NCBI RefSeq assembly: GCF_003287875.1
Contig: NZ_QMKK01000054.1
Location: 620,001 to 684,000, forward strand
From: Martinezella tropici
GTDB taxonomy: Bacteria; Pseudomonadota; Alphaproteobacteria; Rhizobiales; Rhizobiaceae
Direction: 5' to 3'
DNA length: 64,000 bases
The notes under the pieces are model-generated. The model made no database searches, was not told where the DNA came from, and was given only the letters and a program-made list of their open reading frames with translations. Numbering within the stretch: the stretch's first letter is position 1; each line of letters opens with the position of its first letter. This document shows positions 16,887 to 24,987 of the stretch, piece after piece. Position numbers and translations under genes: made by a program.

Positions 16887-17686
16887 GCTGCCGATATCCT
16901 TGCGTCGCGATCCAGCAGTTCCGGCGTAAGCGCTGCGAGGGCGTCGAGGAAGCGCCAGGAGAAAGAGCCGGGACCATCGGCTGCCGCTCCTGCCTGCGCA
17001 CCGGCGACGGCGAAGACGGTGAGTGCTGCCGCGGTCGCATCGAATGGCTCATCCGGCGTTGCTGCGGCAAAGGCGCCGACGAGGCAAGTCAGCGAGCAGC
17101 CGAGGGCCGTCACCTGCGGCATGAATGGCGAACCGCCGGCGATCCGCTTCGCCTTCCGCCCATCCGTCACGAAATCCGTGACGCCGGTAACGGCGACCAC
17201 GCAATCGTGCTTTACCGCGAGCTGCCGGGCGGACTCTTCCGCCTGCTCGACGGCGTCGCGGCTATCGACGCCCTGACCGCGGCTGGTGCCGCCGGCAAGG
17301 GCGATGATCTCGGATGCATTGCCGCGAATGATCCTCGGCTGCAGCTCCAGCAGTTGGGCTACCGCCTTGCGACGAAACTCTGTCGCATAATGGGCGACGG
17401 GATCGAGAACCCAGGGCTTGCCGGCATTGTTGGCCGATTGCGCTGCCTTCAGCATGCCCGCAAGCCAGCCCGACGAGAGCGTGCCGATATTGATCGTCAG
17501 CGCGCCGGAGATCGCGGCAAACTCGCCCGCTTCCTCTTCGGCATGCACCATCGCCGGCGACGCACCGGCGGCGAGCATCACATTGGCCGTAATATTCATG
17601 GCGACAAAATTGGTAATGCATTGCACCAGCGGTGGGTTTGCCCGCACGGCAGCGAGCAGGTTGCCGGCTGTGATTTGGTCTTGCAT
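16883..17686 (-). CDS. thiM: hydroxyethylthiazole kinase
   Basis: This 267-residue enzyme phosphorylates 4-methyl-5-(2-hydroxyethyl)thiazole in thiamine salvage. Landmarks are PLVQCITNFVAMN near residue 20, ANVMLAAGASPAMVHA near residue 35, PWVLDPVA near residue 105, RGNASEI near residue 130 and a GCSLTC segment near residue 205 in the catalytic region. The ATG at 17686 is chosen over upstream open frame because AAAGGGGCG precedes it and the frame before it belongs to the riboswitch leader. It is the first gene after the TPP riboswitch. The gene set thiM-thiE-thiD is the salvage branch; thiC and thiG are not in the window. Confidence 0.94.
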   Translation of the reverse strand: MQDQITAGNLLAAVRANPPLVQCITNFVAMNITANVMLAAGASPAMVHAEEEAGEFAAISGALTINIGTLSSGWLAGMLKAAQSANNAGKPWVLDPVAHYATEFRRKAVAQLLELQPRIIRGNASEIIALAGGTSRGQGVDSRDAVEQAEESARQLAVKHDCVVAVTGVTDFVTDGRKAKRIAGGSPFMPQVTALGCSLTCLVGAFAAATPDEPFDATAAALTVFAVAGAQAGAAADGPGSFSWRFLDALAALTPELLDRDARISAA

Positions 17687-17744
17687 ATCGCCCCTTTCAG
17701 GCGGGCGAGACGCGAAGGGACGACGTGCTGAGCGTTGCAAGGTC

Positions 17745-17830
17745 CCGAGCGACTCCCTCCGCCAGCATGATCTGGTTCAGGTTCGAAGGGTTCTTCTCAG
17801 CCCGCCGGAAAGCGGACGCCCCTGTCTCTC
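17745..17830 (-). ncRNA. TPP (thi-box) riboswitch
   Basis: On the minus strand the conserved thi-box reads CTGAGAAGAACCCTTCGAAC then CTGAACCAGATCATGCTGGC and GGAGGGA, which matches the TPP aptamer core (CUGAGA, ACCCUU, GAACCUGA, and the AUGCUGGCG-AGGGA closing part). The preceding GGCGTCCGC/GCGGGC supplies the P2/P3 arm. It ends about 60 bases upstream of the thiM start and should lower expression of thiM-thiE-thiD-SDR when TPP is abundant, probably by hiding the thiM ribosome site. Confidence 0.95.
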
Positions 17831-18068
17831 ATCCTCCTTCTTTTCGCAGACAAAGACGCCGATGTCATCAGCAAATCACAAAGGCCTCCGCGATGGTCGC
17901 GAATTGGAAGCGCCTTATTTCCGGGCGAGACATGCAGCTAGCGCATGGGTGCAGTGATCTCTTAGCTCTGCAAAAGATTGAGGGGTTCGACTATATATTT
18001 CTCATCGAAGCGACGGGAACGCCAAGCACGGCCGCTCAGCTTCGAAAGCCCAAGGAAAGGGGATCATC

Positions 18069-18215
18069 ATGAACGTAGCACGCTCTTTCAATAACTGGCG
18101 CAAGTATCGTCAGACGGTCGCCGAACTGGGCCGTATGTCCACGCGCGAACTGCATGATCTGGGTATCGATCGCGGTGATATCCGCAATGTGGCCCGCGCA
18201 GCGATCGCTCGCTAA
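18069..18215 (+). CDS. DUF1127 small protein (48 aa)
   Basis: This very small basic protein starts with ATG at 18069 behind an AAAGGGGATC ribosome site. It shows the DUF1127 pattern: an N-terminal basic amphipathic helix (FNNWRKYRQTVAEL), then MSTRELHDLGIDRGDIRNVA, the LxDLGIxRxDI core. DUF1127 proteins are abundant in Rhizobiales; some short members have been linked to phosphate and carbon metabolism through RNA, but the role of this one is unknown. It has its own terminator. Confidence 0.9.
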   Translation: MNVARSFNNWRKYRQTVAELGRMSTRELHDLGIDRGDIRNVARAAIAR

Positions 18216-18252
18216 CGGCCTCGACGGCTCCTTATAAAGCTGCATTATGCCA

Positions 18253-18285
18253 GCGCCTGTTCTTCCCGAGCAGGCGCTTTTGTTT
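18253..18285 (+). terminator. Rho-independent terminator of the DUF1127 gene
   Basis: GCGCCTG and CAGGCGC form a seven-base stem around an eleven-base loop, followed by TTTTGTTTT. It lies about 38 bases after the stop codon. Confidence 0.85.
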
Positions 18286-18410
18286 TGCCGGGGGAGGGGA
18301 CGGTCCAGGCTCTTTTCCCGGGCCGCATGCAGATCTGCAAAGCCAGCCGCTTTTCGCATAGCGCATAACTGCCCTGCAAAGAAATGCCTATCCTATGAGC
18401 AAGAATCGGC

Positions 18411-18580
18411 TATTATGCTTTTCATCGAAGCGATGCATCTCCTCCCGCATCCCTTCGTTTTTGCAGACGTCCTTCTCCTCCTCCCAGGGACGACTGCGGG
18501 AACAGCGGCATTCCTCCTCCCGTCCGCTGTTCGGTTCTTGTAGAAAGCCTGCCGCTCCTCCTCCCGCGGCAGGCTTTTTC
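18411..18580 (+). ncRNA. nfeR1: alpha-r14 / NfeR1-like trans-acting small RNA with anti-Shine-Dalgarno loops
   Basis: A TATTAT box at 18411-18416 is followed by four hairpins. Hairpin 1 (18432-18451) is GATGC/GCATC, hairpin 2 (18468-18492) CGTCC/GGACG, hairpin 3 (18501-18531) AACAGCGG/CCGCTGTT, and hairpin 4 (18545-18576) AAGCCTGCCG/CGGCAGGCTT followed by a T-run as terminator. Each loop contains CTCCTCCC or CCTCCTCCC, complementary to Shine-Dalgarno sequences. This is the hallmark of the rhizobial alpha-r14 family, whose S. meliloti member NfeR1 influences osmoadaptation and nodulation. RNA start near 18423 is inferred. Targets would include ribosome sites of transporter mRNAs, as known for the family. 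Confidence 0.85.
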
Positions 18581-18798
18581 GTTTCAGGCCGCATTCAACC
18601 GATTTCCGCTTCATCGTCACCGGCCCCATCGCGCGTCGGACGCGGTCATTGCCGTTGCGCCACCTCCGATCGCTGCTTGTTTTGAAAACCGAAGACCACC
18701 TCTCGCAAAAATGAACAGTCGCCACTATGTGCGACACCTGTAGCGCGCTACATCGAAGACCAACCCCCAACGTGATTCCCCGAAACAGGAGGATGCCC

Positions 18799-19674
18799 AT
18801 GACCGGTTCTGCCGAATACACGCCGCCGAAGATCTGGACCTGGAACAAGGCCAATGGCGGCCAGTTCGCTAATATCAATCGCCCGATCGCGGGACCGACC
18901 CACGAAAAGGAACTGCCTGTTGGACGTCATCCTCTCCAGCTCTATTCGCTTGGTACGCCGAATGGCGTGAAGGTCACCATCCTGCTCGAAGAGCTGCTGG
19001 CACTCGGTCATAGCGGCGCGGAATATGATGCCTGGCTGATCAAGATCGGCGAGGGCGACCAGTTCGGCAGCGGTTTCGTCGACGTCAACCCGAATTCCAA
19101 GATTCCGGCCTTGCTCGACCGCAGTGGCCCGAAGCCTGTCCGCGTTTTCGAATCCGGCTCGATCCTGGTGTATCTCGCCGAGAAATTCGGCGCCTTCCTG
19201 CCGAGCGAGCAGCCGGCTCGCGCCGAATGCCTCTCCTGGCTATTCTGGCAGATGGGTAGCGCGCCCTATCTCGGCGGCGGCTTCGGTCACTTTTACGCCT
19301 ATGCCCCGACAAAGATCGAATATGCGATCGATCGCTTCGCCATGGAAGTGAAGCGCCAGCTCGACGTGCTCGACCGTCGTCTTGCCGAAAGCGAATATAT
19401 CGCCGGCAGCGACTATACGATCGCCGATATCGCCATCTGGCCGTGGTACGGCGGTTTGGTCAAAGGCTGGCAGTATGGCGCGGCCGAGTTCCTGCAGGTG
19501 CAGGATTACAAGAATGTTCAGCGCTGGGCCGAACAGGTCTACTCGCGTCCTACCGTCAAGCGCGGCCGCATGGTCAATCGCATGTCTGGCGATCCGTCCG
19601 AGCAGCTGCGTGAGCGCCACGATGCCAGTGACTTCGAGACCAAGACGCAGGATAAGATCGAAGCCGCAAGCTGA
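18799..19674 (+). CDS. yghU: YghU-type glutathione-dependent disulfide-bond oxidoreductase
   Basis: This 291-residue glutathione S-transferase-fold enzyme starts at the ATG at 18799, which has ACAGGAGGA six bases upstream. It has the long N-terminal extension of the YghU/YfcG-like Nu class before the thioredoxin-like domain (LYSLGTPNGVKVTILLEELL near residue 50). NPNSKIPALLD and FESGSILVYLAEK give the cis-proline loop and glutathione-binding Glu-Ser. The C-terminal helical domain has SDYTIADIAIWPWYGG near residue 210. Nu-class enzymes bind two glutathiones and reduce disulfides or organic peroxides. The gene is single and closed by a strong terminator. Confidence 0.92.
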   Translation: MTGSAEYTPPKIWTWNKANGGQFANINRPIAGPTHEKELPVGRHPLQLYSLGTPNGVKVTILLEELLALGHSGAEYDAWLIKIGEGDQFGSGFVDVNPNSKIPALLDRSGPKPVRVFESGSILVYLAEKFGAFLPSEQPARAECLSWLFWQMGSAPYLGGGFGHFYAYAPTKIEYAIDRFAMEVKRQLDVLDRRLAESEYIAGSDYTIADIAIWPWYGGLVKGWQYGAAEFLQVQDYKNVQRWAEQVYSRPTVKRGRMVNRMSGDPSEQLRERHDASDFETKTQDKIEAAS

Positions 19675-19701
19675 CAGGCAGTTTTGCGCGTTATTTCTTC
19701 G

Positions 19702-19731
19702 AACCCGCGGTCTCCGGATCGCGGGTTTTTT
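19702..19731 (+). terminator. Rho-independent terminator of yghU
   Basis: AACCCGCG and CGCGGGTT form an eight-base perfect stem with a ten-base loop, followed by TTTT. Confidence 0.88.
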
Positions 19732-19862
19732 ATTGGCTTTGCCAGCGATCTTCGTCACGCGGCCACGTCAGCCTCGCTCCATCTTGTCGGGTCTAATGTC
19801 CTGCTGCCGAGGCTTTATCGCCCGGCAGAAAACGCAAGGCGCTCCTGCAATGCGTTTTACCG

Positions 19863-21494
19863 ATGACGCAAAAGGAATGCTTCTCCATGCAGCAAGTTGC
19901 TGATGATAATGCCCTGGACAACAATGTCATCGCAGGCGCGTCGTCGCAGCAATCGAGCGAGAAAAGAGAGGCGCTTTTAAAGTGCCTGGTTTCTGGCGGT
20001 GACGAGCGACTGGATTGCGATATCGTCACCGGCCTCAATATGTATGGTTACGGCCCGGCACCTCGTCCGAGCGACCTTGCTTTCGGCTCTTCCACCGCAT
20101 CGACCATCTCCGCCGCTGCCTTTGCCGAAGTCGAAAGCTACTACGCCGATCTGGTCCGCGAAATGGAAAACGGATCGGCCGCAACCATCTATGAGCGTGA
20201 AATTGGACGAGTACGTCAGGACCTCCTGCGGCTGCTCGGTCTCAATCAGGTCGCCGGACAGCCGCATGTCGACGTTATCCTCGCAACGTCGGGCACGGAC
20301 ATCCATCTCTTTGCTGCATCGCTTCTGGCGCGTGAGGATGATCGCGCCTTGATGACCATCACGCTGATGGGCAGCGAGACCGGCAGCGGCGTCATGACTG
20401 CCTCGGCCGGCCGCCACTTCATGGCCCGCGTCAGCAGCGACAGGGCTGTTGCCAAGGGCGAGGAACTGCGGCCCGGGGATGCGACGCGCAATGCGACCAT
20501 CGCCGTCCGCACCAAGGATGGCTCCCTTCGTGCCGATAGCGAAGTCGAGGAAGAATTGCGTGGCCTGATCGAGCTCGGCCGCGCCGCAGGCTTGAGATGC
20601 CTGCTCGTCGTGACCGATGTGTCGAAAACCAGCCTTCTCGCGCCGAGCCTGGAAAGCGTGCTGCGCCTCAAGGCACGTTTCGGCGACGTGCTCGACATCA
20701 TGATCGATGGCTGCCAGTTCCGCCTTTCGGCGGCAACGATTCGCGCCTACCTCGCGCATGGCTTCATGGTGGCCCTGACAGGATCGAAGTTCCTTGCCGG
20801 ACCGATTTTCAGCGGCGCTCTTCTGTGCCCGCCGCAGATGTCGGAACGCTTTAAGCACCGCCCCCTGCCGGCGGCTCTGGCCGACTATTGCGGCAGGGCC
20901 GAATGGCCACAGGGTTGGGCGGCGCGTGAAATCTTGCCCGAACGCGCCAATTTCGGCCTGCTTCTGCGCTGGAAGGCGGCCTTGTTCGAGCTGCAATCCT
21001 TCGTCGTTCTTCCGGAGGAGCAGCTCACAGTCGTTCTCTCCGCCTTCGCCGAAGCCGTGACAGCCAGGCTTGCCAACGATCCTGCCTTTGCGTTGCTGGA
21101 CAGCCGTGCCATTGATCGGCGCTGCCTGTGGAGCGTTCCATCGGTGCGCCGTTGGGATGAAATCCCTTCGATCTTTTCGTTCTACCTGCGCGACGCTGGC
21201 AATGCAGGTGTCTTGAACGCGGTAGAGACCGCGGCGGTCTACAAGGAACTGGTCATTGAGGAAGATGGGTTCGCGGCCGTGCATATCGGCCAGCCTGTAG
21301 GCTGCGCCGTTTTCGGCGAGATGCCGGCCAGCGCCCTTCGAATTTGCCTGAGCGCGCCCTTGGTCGTGCAGGCTGCCAAGAGCGCAGACGCACTTGCAGA
21401 CGTTATCGATCAGGCCATGCTGGCGCTTGACCGGACGGCGCAGATTGCGGCACGGCATGCTTCCATGCCGGACTTGAGGCTTGCAAGCGCCTAG
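19863..21494 (+). CDS. PLP-dependent aminotransferase-fold protein of unknown substrate
   Basis: This protein of 543 residues has an aminotransferase class V/decarboxylase-like fold. Signs are LATSGTDIHLFAA near residue 140 (phosphate-cup Ser-Gly-Thr), LLVVTDVSKTS near residue 247, DIMIDGCQFRLS near residue 280 (the PLP-ring Asp) and ALTGSKFLAGPIFSGALL near residue 305, where the SK lysine is the candidate Schiff-base residue. I do not recognise the subfamily. The start is open: ATG at 19863 or ATG at 19887, the latter with AAAGGA about ten bases upstream. It is convergent with dctD with a 27-base gap and has no partner genes on its strand. Confidence 0.75.
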   Translation: MTQKECFSMQQVADDNALDNNVIAGASSQQSSEKREALLKCLVSGGDERLDCDIVTGLNMYGYGPAPRPSDLAFGSSTASTISAAAFAEVESYYADLVREMENGSAATIYEREIGRVRQDLLRLLGLNQVAGQPHVDVILATSGTDIHLFAASLLAREDDRALMTITLMGSETGSGVMTASAGRHFMARVSSDRAVAKGEELRPGDATRNATIAVRTKDGSLRADSEVEEELRGLIELGRAAGLRCLLVVTDVSKTSLLAPSLESVLRLKARFGDVLDIMIDGCQFRLSAATIRAYLAHGFMVALTGSKFLAGPIFSGALLCPPQMSERFKHRPLPAALADYCGRAEWPQGWAAREILPERANFGLLLRWKAALFELQSFVVLPEEQLTVVLSAFAEAVTARLANDPAFALLDSRAIDRRCLWSVPSVRRWDEIPSIFSFYLRDAGNAGVLNAVETAAVYKELVIEEDGFAAVHIGQPVGCAVFGEMPASALRICLSAPLVVQAAKSADALADVIDQAMLALDRTAQIAARHASMPDLRLASA

Positions 21495-21521
21495 GTGTGG
21501 TCCCGACATCTCCTTGGTCCG

Positions 21522-22895
21522 TCAGCTTCTGCGGTCGTCACCGTCCAGGCCGGCGAAATCGCCCCTCACGATCCCGTGGCGCTGAAGCTTGTCATAGAAA
21601 GTCTTCCGCGGAATACCCAGCGCCTCTATCGTCTTCCTGACGTCGCCATTGTTTTGCTGCAGGCTCTCGCGGATGAGCTCTGCCTCATAGCGCTCGACGC
21701 GGACGGGCAATGAAAGCCCTGCCTCGACCGTCGGCGCGTCGCCGGATTTCGGCAGGACGCTCGCCTCCAATCCAAGCACGAAGCGTTCGGCAAAATGCGA
21801 GAGTTCGCGAACATTGCCCGGCCAATCGTGCTGCTGCAGATGGCGGCGCACGGTGGCCGTAACAGCCGGCACATCGCGCTTGAAGCGGCTGGCGGCACGT
21901 TCGGCGAAATAACCGAAAAGCAGGGGGATGTCGTCGCGCCGCTCCCGCAGCGGCGGGATCGAAAGCGTGACGACGTTGAGACGATAGTAAAGGTCTTCGC
22001 GAAAATCGCCGCGCTGGCCTGGATCGCTGAGATCGACCTTTGCTGCCGCCACGACGCGAAGATCGACGCGGCGGATTTCGTTCGTCCCGAGCGGCGTCAC
22101 CTCGCGCATTTCCAGCACGCGCAGCATCTGCACCTGGATCGCCGGCGGCATGCTTTCGATTTCATCGAGAAACAATGTTCCCGCGCTCGAATGCTCGATG
22201 CGCCCGATGCGCTTCTTCTGCGCACCGGTGAAGGCGCCCGGTTCGTGGCCGAAGAGTTCGCTCTCTATCACTGTTTCGGGCAGGGCGCCGCAATTCAGCG
22301 CAACGAAATTGCCCTTGGCGCGGCGGCTCCAGCGATGCAGCAGGCTTGCCACGACTTCCTTGCCGCTACCCGTTTCTCCCGTCACCAGGACATCGACATC
22401 CGTATCGGCGATCTGCCGCAACGTGTGGCGCAGCCGCTCAATTGCCGGGGTCTGGCCGATCAGCGGCAGATCGCCCTGGGCCTGCTCCGCCGCCTGCCGC
22501 AGAGCGCGGTTCTCCAGAACGAGCCGCCGCTTCTCGGCCGCGCGCCGCACGCTCTGCACCAATCGATCCGTGGCGAAAGGCTTGGCGATGAAATCATAGG
22601 CGCCGTCCTGGATCGCCTGAACCGCCATCGGTATATCGCCATGGCCCGTCATCAGGATGACAGGCAGATCCGGGTCGAACCCTTTGATGCGGGCGAAGAG
22701 CTGCTGGCCATCCATCTGCGGCATGCGGATATCGGAGACGACGACACCGGCAAAGCCGGCATCCAGAGCGTTCAGCGCTTCGGTCGCAGCAGGGAAGGCG
22801 GAGACGATAAAGCCAGCAAGTTCAAGGGTCTGCTTTGTCGCCTTCAACAGATCCTTGTCATCATCGATGAGGAAGACGGGGGAGCTTTCGTTCAT
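21522..22895 (-). CDS. dctD: C4-dicarboxylate transport response regulator DctD (sigma-54 activator)
   Basis: This 457-residue NtrC-family regulator has a receiver domain with acidic pocket IDDDKD and phospho-acceptor VVVSDIRMP near residue 55, then an AAA+ domain with Walker A GETGSGKE near residue 165, the sigma-54-contacting GAFTGA near residue 215 and Walker B LFLDEIES. A Fis-type helix-turn-helix ends the protein (NNGDVRKTIEALGIPRKTFY). It activates the sigma-54 promoter of dctA on phosphorylation by DctB. The ATG at 22895 overlaps the dctB stop in an ATGA junction; five in-frame codons precede it. Confidence 0.95.
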   Translation of the reverse strand: MNESSPVFLIDDDKDLLKATKQTLELAGFIVSAFPAATEALNALDAGFAGVVVSDIRMPQMDGQQLFARIKGFDPDLPVILMTGHGDIPMAVQAIQDGAYDFIAKPFATDRLVQSVRRAAEKRRLVLENRALRQAAEQAQGDLPLIGQTPAIERLRHTLRQIADTDVDVLVTGETGSGKEVVASLLHRWSRRAKGNFVALNCGALPETVIESELFGHEPGAFTGAQKKRIGRIEHSSAGTLFLDEIESMPPAIQVQMLRVLEMREVTPLGTNEIRRVDLRVVAAAKVDLSDPGQRGDFREDLYYRLNVVTLSIPPLRERRDDIPLLFGYFAERAASRFKRDVPAVTATVRRHLQQHDWPGNVRELSHFAERFVLGLEASVLPKSGDAPTVEAGLSLPVRVERYEAELIRESLQQNNGDVRKTIEALGIPRKTFYDKLQRHGIVRGDFAGLDGDDRRS

Positions 22896-24760
22896 GCTGT
22901 GGCCTTGCACAAATGGATAGTGAAGCGGGTACCGATGCCGGTGCTCTCGACATCGATGCGGCCGCCATAATCGACGACGATATCCTTGGAGATGACGAGG
23001 CCGAGACCGAGGCCCTTTTCCTTGGATGTATTGAAAGGCGTGAACAGCTGATCGAGGATTGCGGCGGGAATGCCCGGCCCATTATCCGAGACGACGATCT
23101 CGACATCGTCTGACGTCTCACGTACCGAGACCTCGACCTTGGCCTGTTCCCGACCTTCCAGAGCTTCCAATGCATTCTGGAAAAGGTTGATCAGGACCTG
23201 CTCCAGTCGGATGCGCGTACCGACGACGAGGAGACCTGTCGGCGGCAGGTCGATTTTCAGGGCGTCGAGACGGCCGGCAAACCGGCTCCTCAGCAGGACG
23301 ACGGCACCTTCGATCGCACTTCTGATGTCAACCGGCTCGGGCGCGGTTCTTCCCTTGCGGCCAAAGGCCTTCAGTTCTTCGGTGATCGTGCCGATGCGCT
23401 CGGTCAGCGCCGCGATCGCAGACAGATTGTCCTTGACCGGCTCCGTCTGCTGCCTGTCGAGGAAGATGTGCGCATTCTCTGCATAAGCACGGATCGTCGC
23501 GACGGGCTGGTTGATCTCGTGAGCGACGCCGGCGGCGACCTGACCGAGAATGGCGAGACGGTTGGCCTGCACGAGATCCTGCTGCACCCCCTGCAGCTTG
23601 GCCTCCGTCGCCCGGTGGTCGGCGATCTCCGCTTCCAGCCGATCGCGGGCACGGCTGAGATCCTCGGTACGCTCCAGGACGCGGCGCTCCAGCTCCTCGC
23701 GGGCGATCCTGCTGACGGCGATCTGCATGACGGAGACATGGCGCCGCCGCAACAGGAAGGCGGCGAAGGCAAGGATCGGCAGCAGGACGGTCAAAGTCAG
23801 GAAGCGCGTCTCGCGCATGGAAGAGGCAATGGCCTGATCGGTCGGGATGAGATAGCCGAGCTGCCAGGGCGTCGAAGGGATTGAGGTCGTCAGCCGCAAA
23901 TATTCGGCGGCGCTGCTGCCGGGCAGGACGGCGCGAACGATGGTCGCATCCGGGCCGACGGCCTCCGGACGGCTGACCGGCAGCGGCGAGAGCGGAGCGG
24001 CGCCGAATTGCAAGCTTTTGCGAATGGCCGCCGCTTCTTCTCGGCCAAGTGACGTCGTCGTCATGAAGCGCCATGAAGGCAGGCTGGTGATGAGGATGAC
24101 GCCGCGTTCGTCGGTCACATAAGCGGGACGGCCGCTCTCACTCCAATCGGCCTCCAACTGATCGAATTCCATTTTCACCACGACAACGCCCAGTGCCGAA
24201 CCGGCATCGCCGACGCGGCGCGAAATATAGAGGCCGGGGCGGTTGCTGATCGTACCAAGCGCGTAGTGCTCGGCGGTTCCCGCCTCCATAGCCTTGCTGA
24301 AGTAGTCGCGGAAGGAATAGTCATTGCCAACGAAGCTCAAGGGCTCCCGCCAGTTGCTGGAGGCCATCGTGACGCCGTCCTTGCCGATCACGTAGAGGAC
24401 CGAAGCGCTGGTGCCGGAAACGAGGTTCTCCAGTTTGCGGTCCAGAGCAACGATGTCGTCGATCCGCCGTCCCGCGAGCGCCTCACGCACTTGCTGATCA
24501 TCCGCCAGCAAGAGCGGCAAGGCGCGGGGACGCTCGAGGACCGCCCGCAAAAGTGCGACCTTGAGATTGGCGTCCGTATGTGCCTGCCTCTGCAGTGCCT
24601 CGATCGCGGAGACACGGCCGTAGAAGCTTGCACCATAAAGGGCGACTCCAATGATAGCGGCGCACAGGAATGCGAAGGCGAGCCAAACGCGACGGGAGCG
24701 CCGGCTCAGTTGCTCTGGCGTCAAAAGTCGATCTGTGGCGGCGCGTTGTAGCATCGCCAT
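22892..24760 (-). CDS. dctB: C4-dicarboxylate sensor histidine kinase DctB
   Basis: This membrane sensor kinase has an N-terminal transmembrane helix, a periplasmic double-PAS domain that binds succinate/malate (YSFRDYFSKAMEAG and LYISRRVGD mark the family), a second transmembrane helix near residue 310, a coiled-coil linker, the phospho-acceptor segment VAAGVAHEINQPVATIRAY and the ATPase domain with NLFQNALEAL and SDNGPGIP. It phosphorylates DctD. Several in-frame ATGs exist between 24814 and 24754; I use 24760 because the more upstream ones lie in or next to the DctD-type dyad at 24793-24816. No clear ribosome site decides it. Confidence 0.93.
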   Translation of the reverse strand: MAMLQRAATDRLLTPEQLSRRSRRVWLAFAFLCAAIIGVALYGASFYGRVSAIEALQRQAHTDANLKVALLRAVLERPRALPLLLADDQQVREALAGRRIDDIVALDRKLENLVSGTSASVLYVIGKDGVTMASSNWREPLSFVGNDYSFRDYFSKAMEAGTAEHYALGTISNRPGLYISRRVGDAGSALGVVVVKMEFDQLEADWSESGRPAYVTDERGVILITSLPSWRFMTTTSLGREEAAAIRKSLQFGAAPLSPLPVSRPEAVGPDATIVRAVLPGSSAAEYLRLTTSIPSTPWQLGYLIPTDQAIASSMRETRFLTLTVLLPILAFAAFLLRRRHVSVMQIAVSRIAREELERRVLERTEDLSRARDRLEAEIADHRATEAKLQGVQQDLVQANRLAILGQVAAGVAHEINQPVATIRAYAENAHIFLDRQQTEPVKDNLSAIAALTERIGTITEELKAFGRKGRTAPEPVDIRSAIEGAVVLLRSRFAGRLDALKIDLPPTGLLVVGTRIRLEQVLINLFQNALEALEGREQAKVEVSVRETSDDVEIVVSDNGPGIPAAILDQLFTPFNTSKEKGLGLGLVISKDIVVDYGGRIDVESTGIGTRFTIHLCKATA

Positions 24761-24792
24761 ATTGTGCATGTTTTCGCGCTGACCGCAATTCA

Positions 24793-24816
24793 ACATGTGC
24801 GGATTGCCGCACATGT
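24793..24816. promoter_or_regulatory. DctD upstream activator site (perfect dyad)
   Basis: A perfect ten-base inverted repeat ACATGTGCGG-ATTG-CCGCACATGT lies about 70 bases upstream of the dctA sigma-54 promoter, the usual place and form for a DctD-binding site. It also overlaps the likely dctB promoter region, which would allow feedback on dctBD. Confidence 0.8.
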
Positions 24817-24885
24817 TTTAAGATATGCTCGCGCTCGAGAAATTTAAATCATATGAAATCAAATAGTTGATGCCATGTCCCTCAA

Positions 24886-24902
24886 TTGGCATGCCCGTTG
24901 CA
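24886..24902 (+). promoter_or_regulatory. sigma-54 (-24/-12) promoter of dctA
   Basis: TTGGCATGCCCGTTGCA fits the RpoN consensus TGGCACG-N4-TTGC, with GG and GC exactly ten bases apart. It lies 86 bases upstream of the dctA ATG and downstream of the DctD dyad. Confidence 0.88.
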
Positions 24903-24987
24903 ACGGCGAACGGAACAGTCGGAGGCTGTTGAATTCTAGTCGTCGCCCGGAGGGCCGAGAGATCGGTTGGGCTTAAAGGAGGATATC

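Noticed and set aside
19977..21509. Minus-strand open frame of 510 codons across the PLP-fold gene
   Set aside because: No recognisable motif, and the plus-strand frame carries PLP-site residues.
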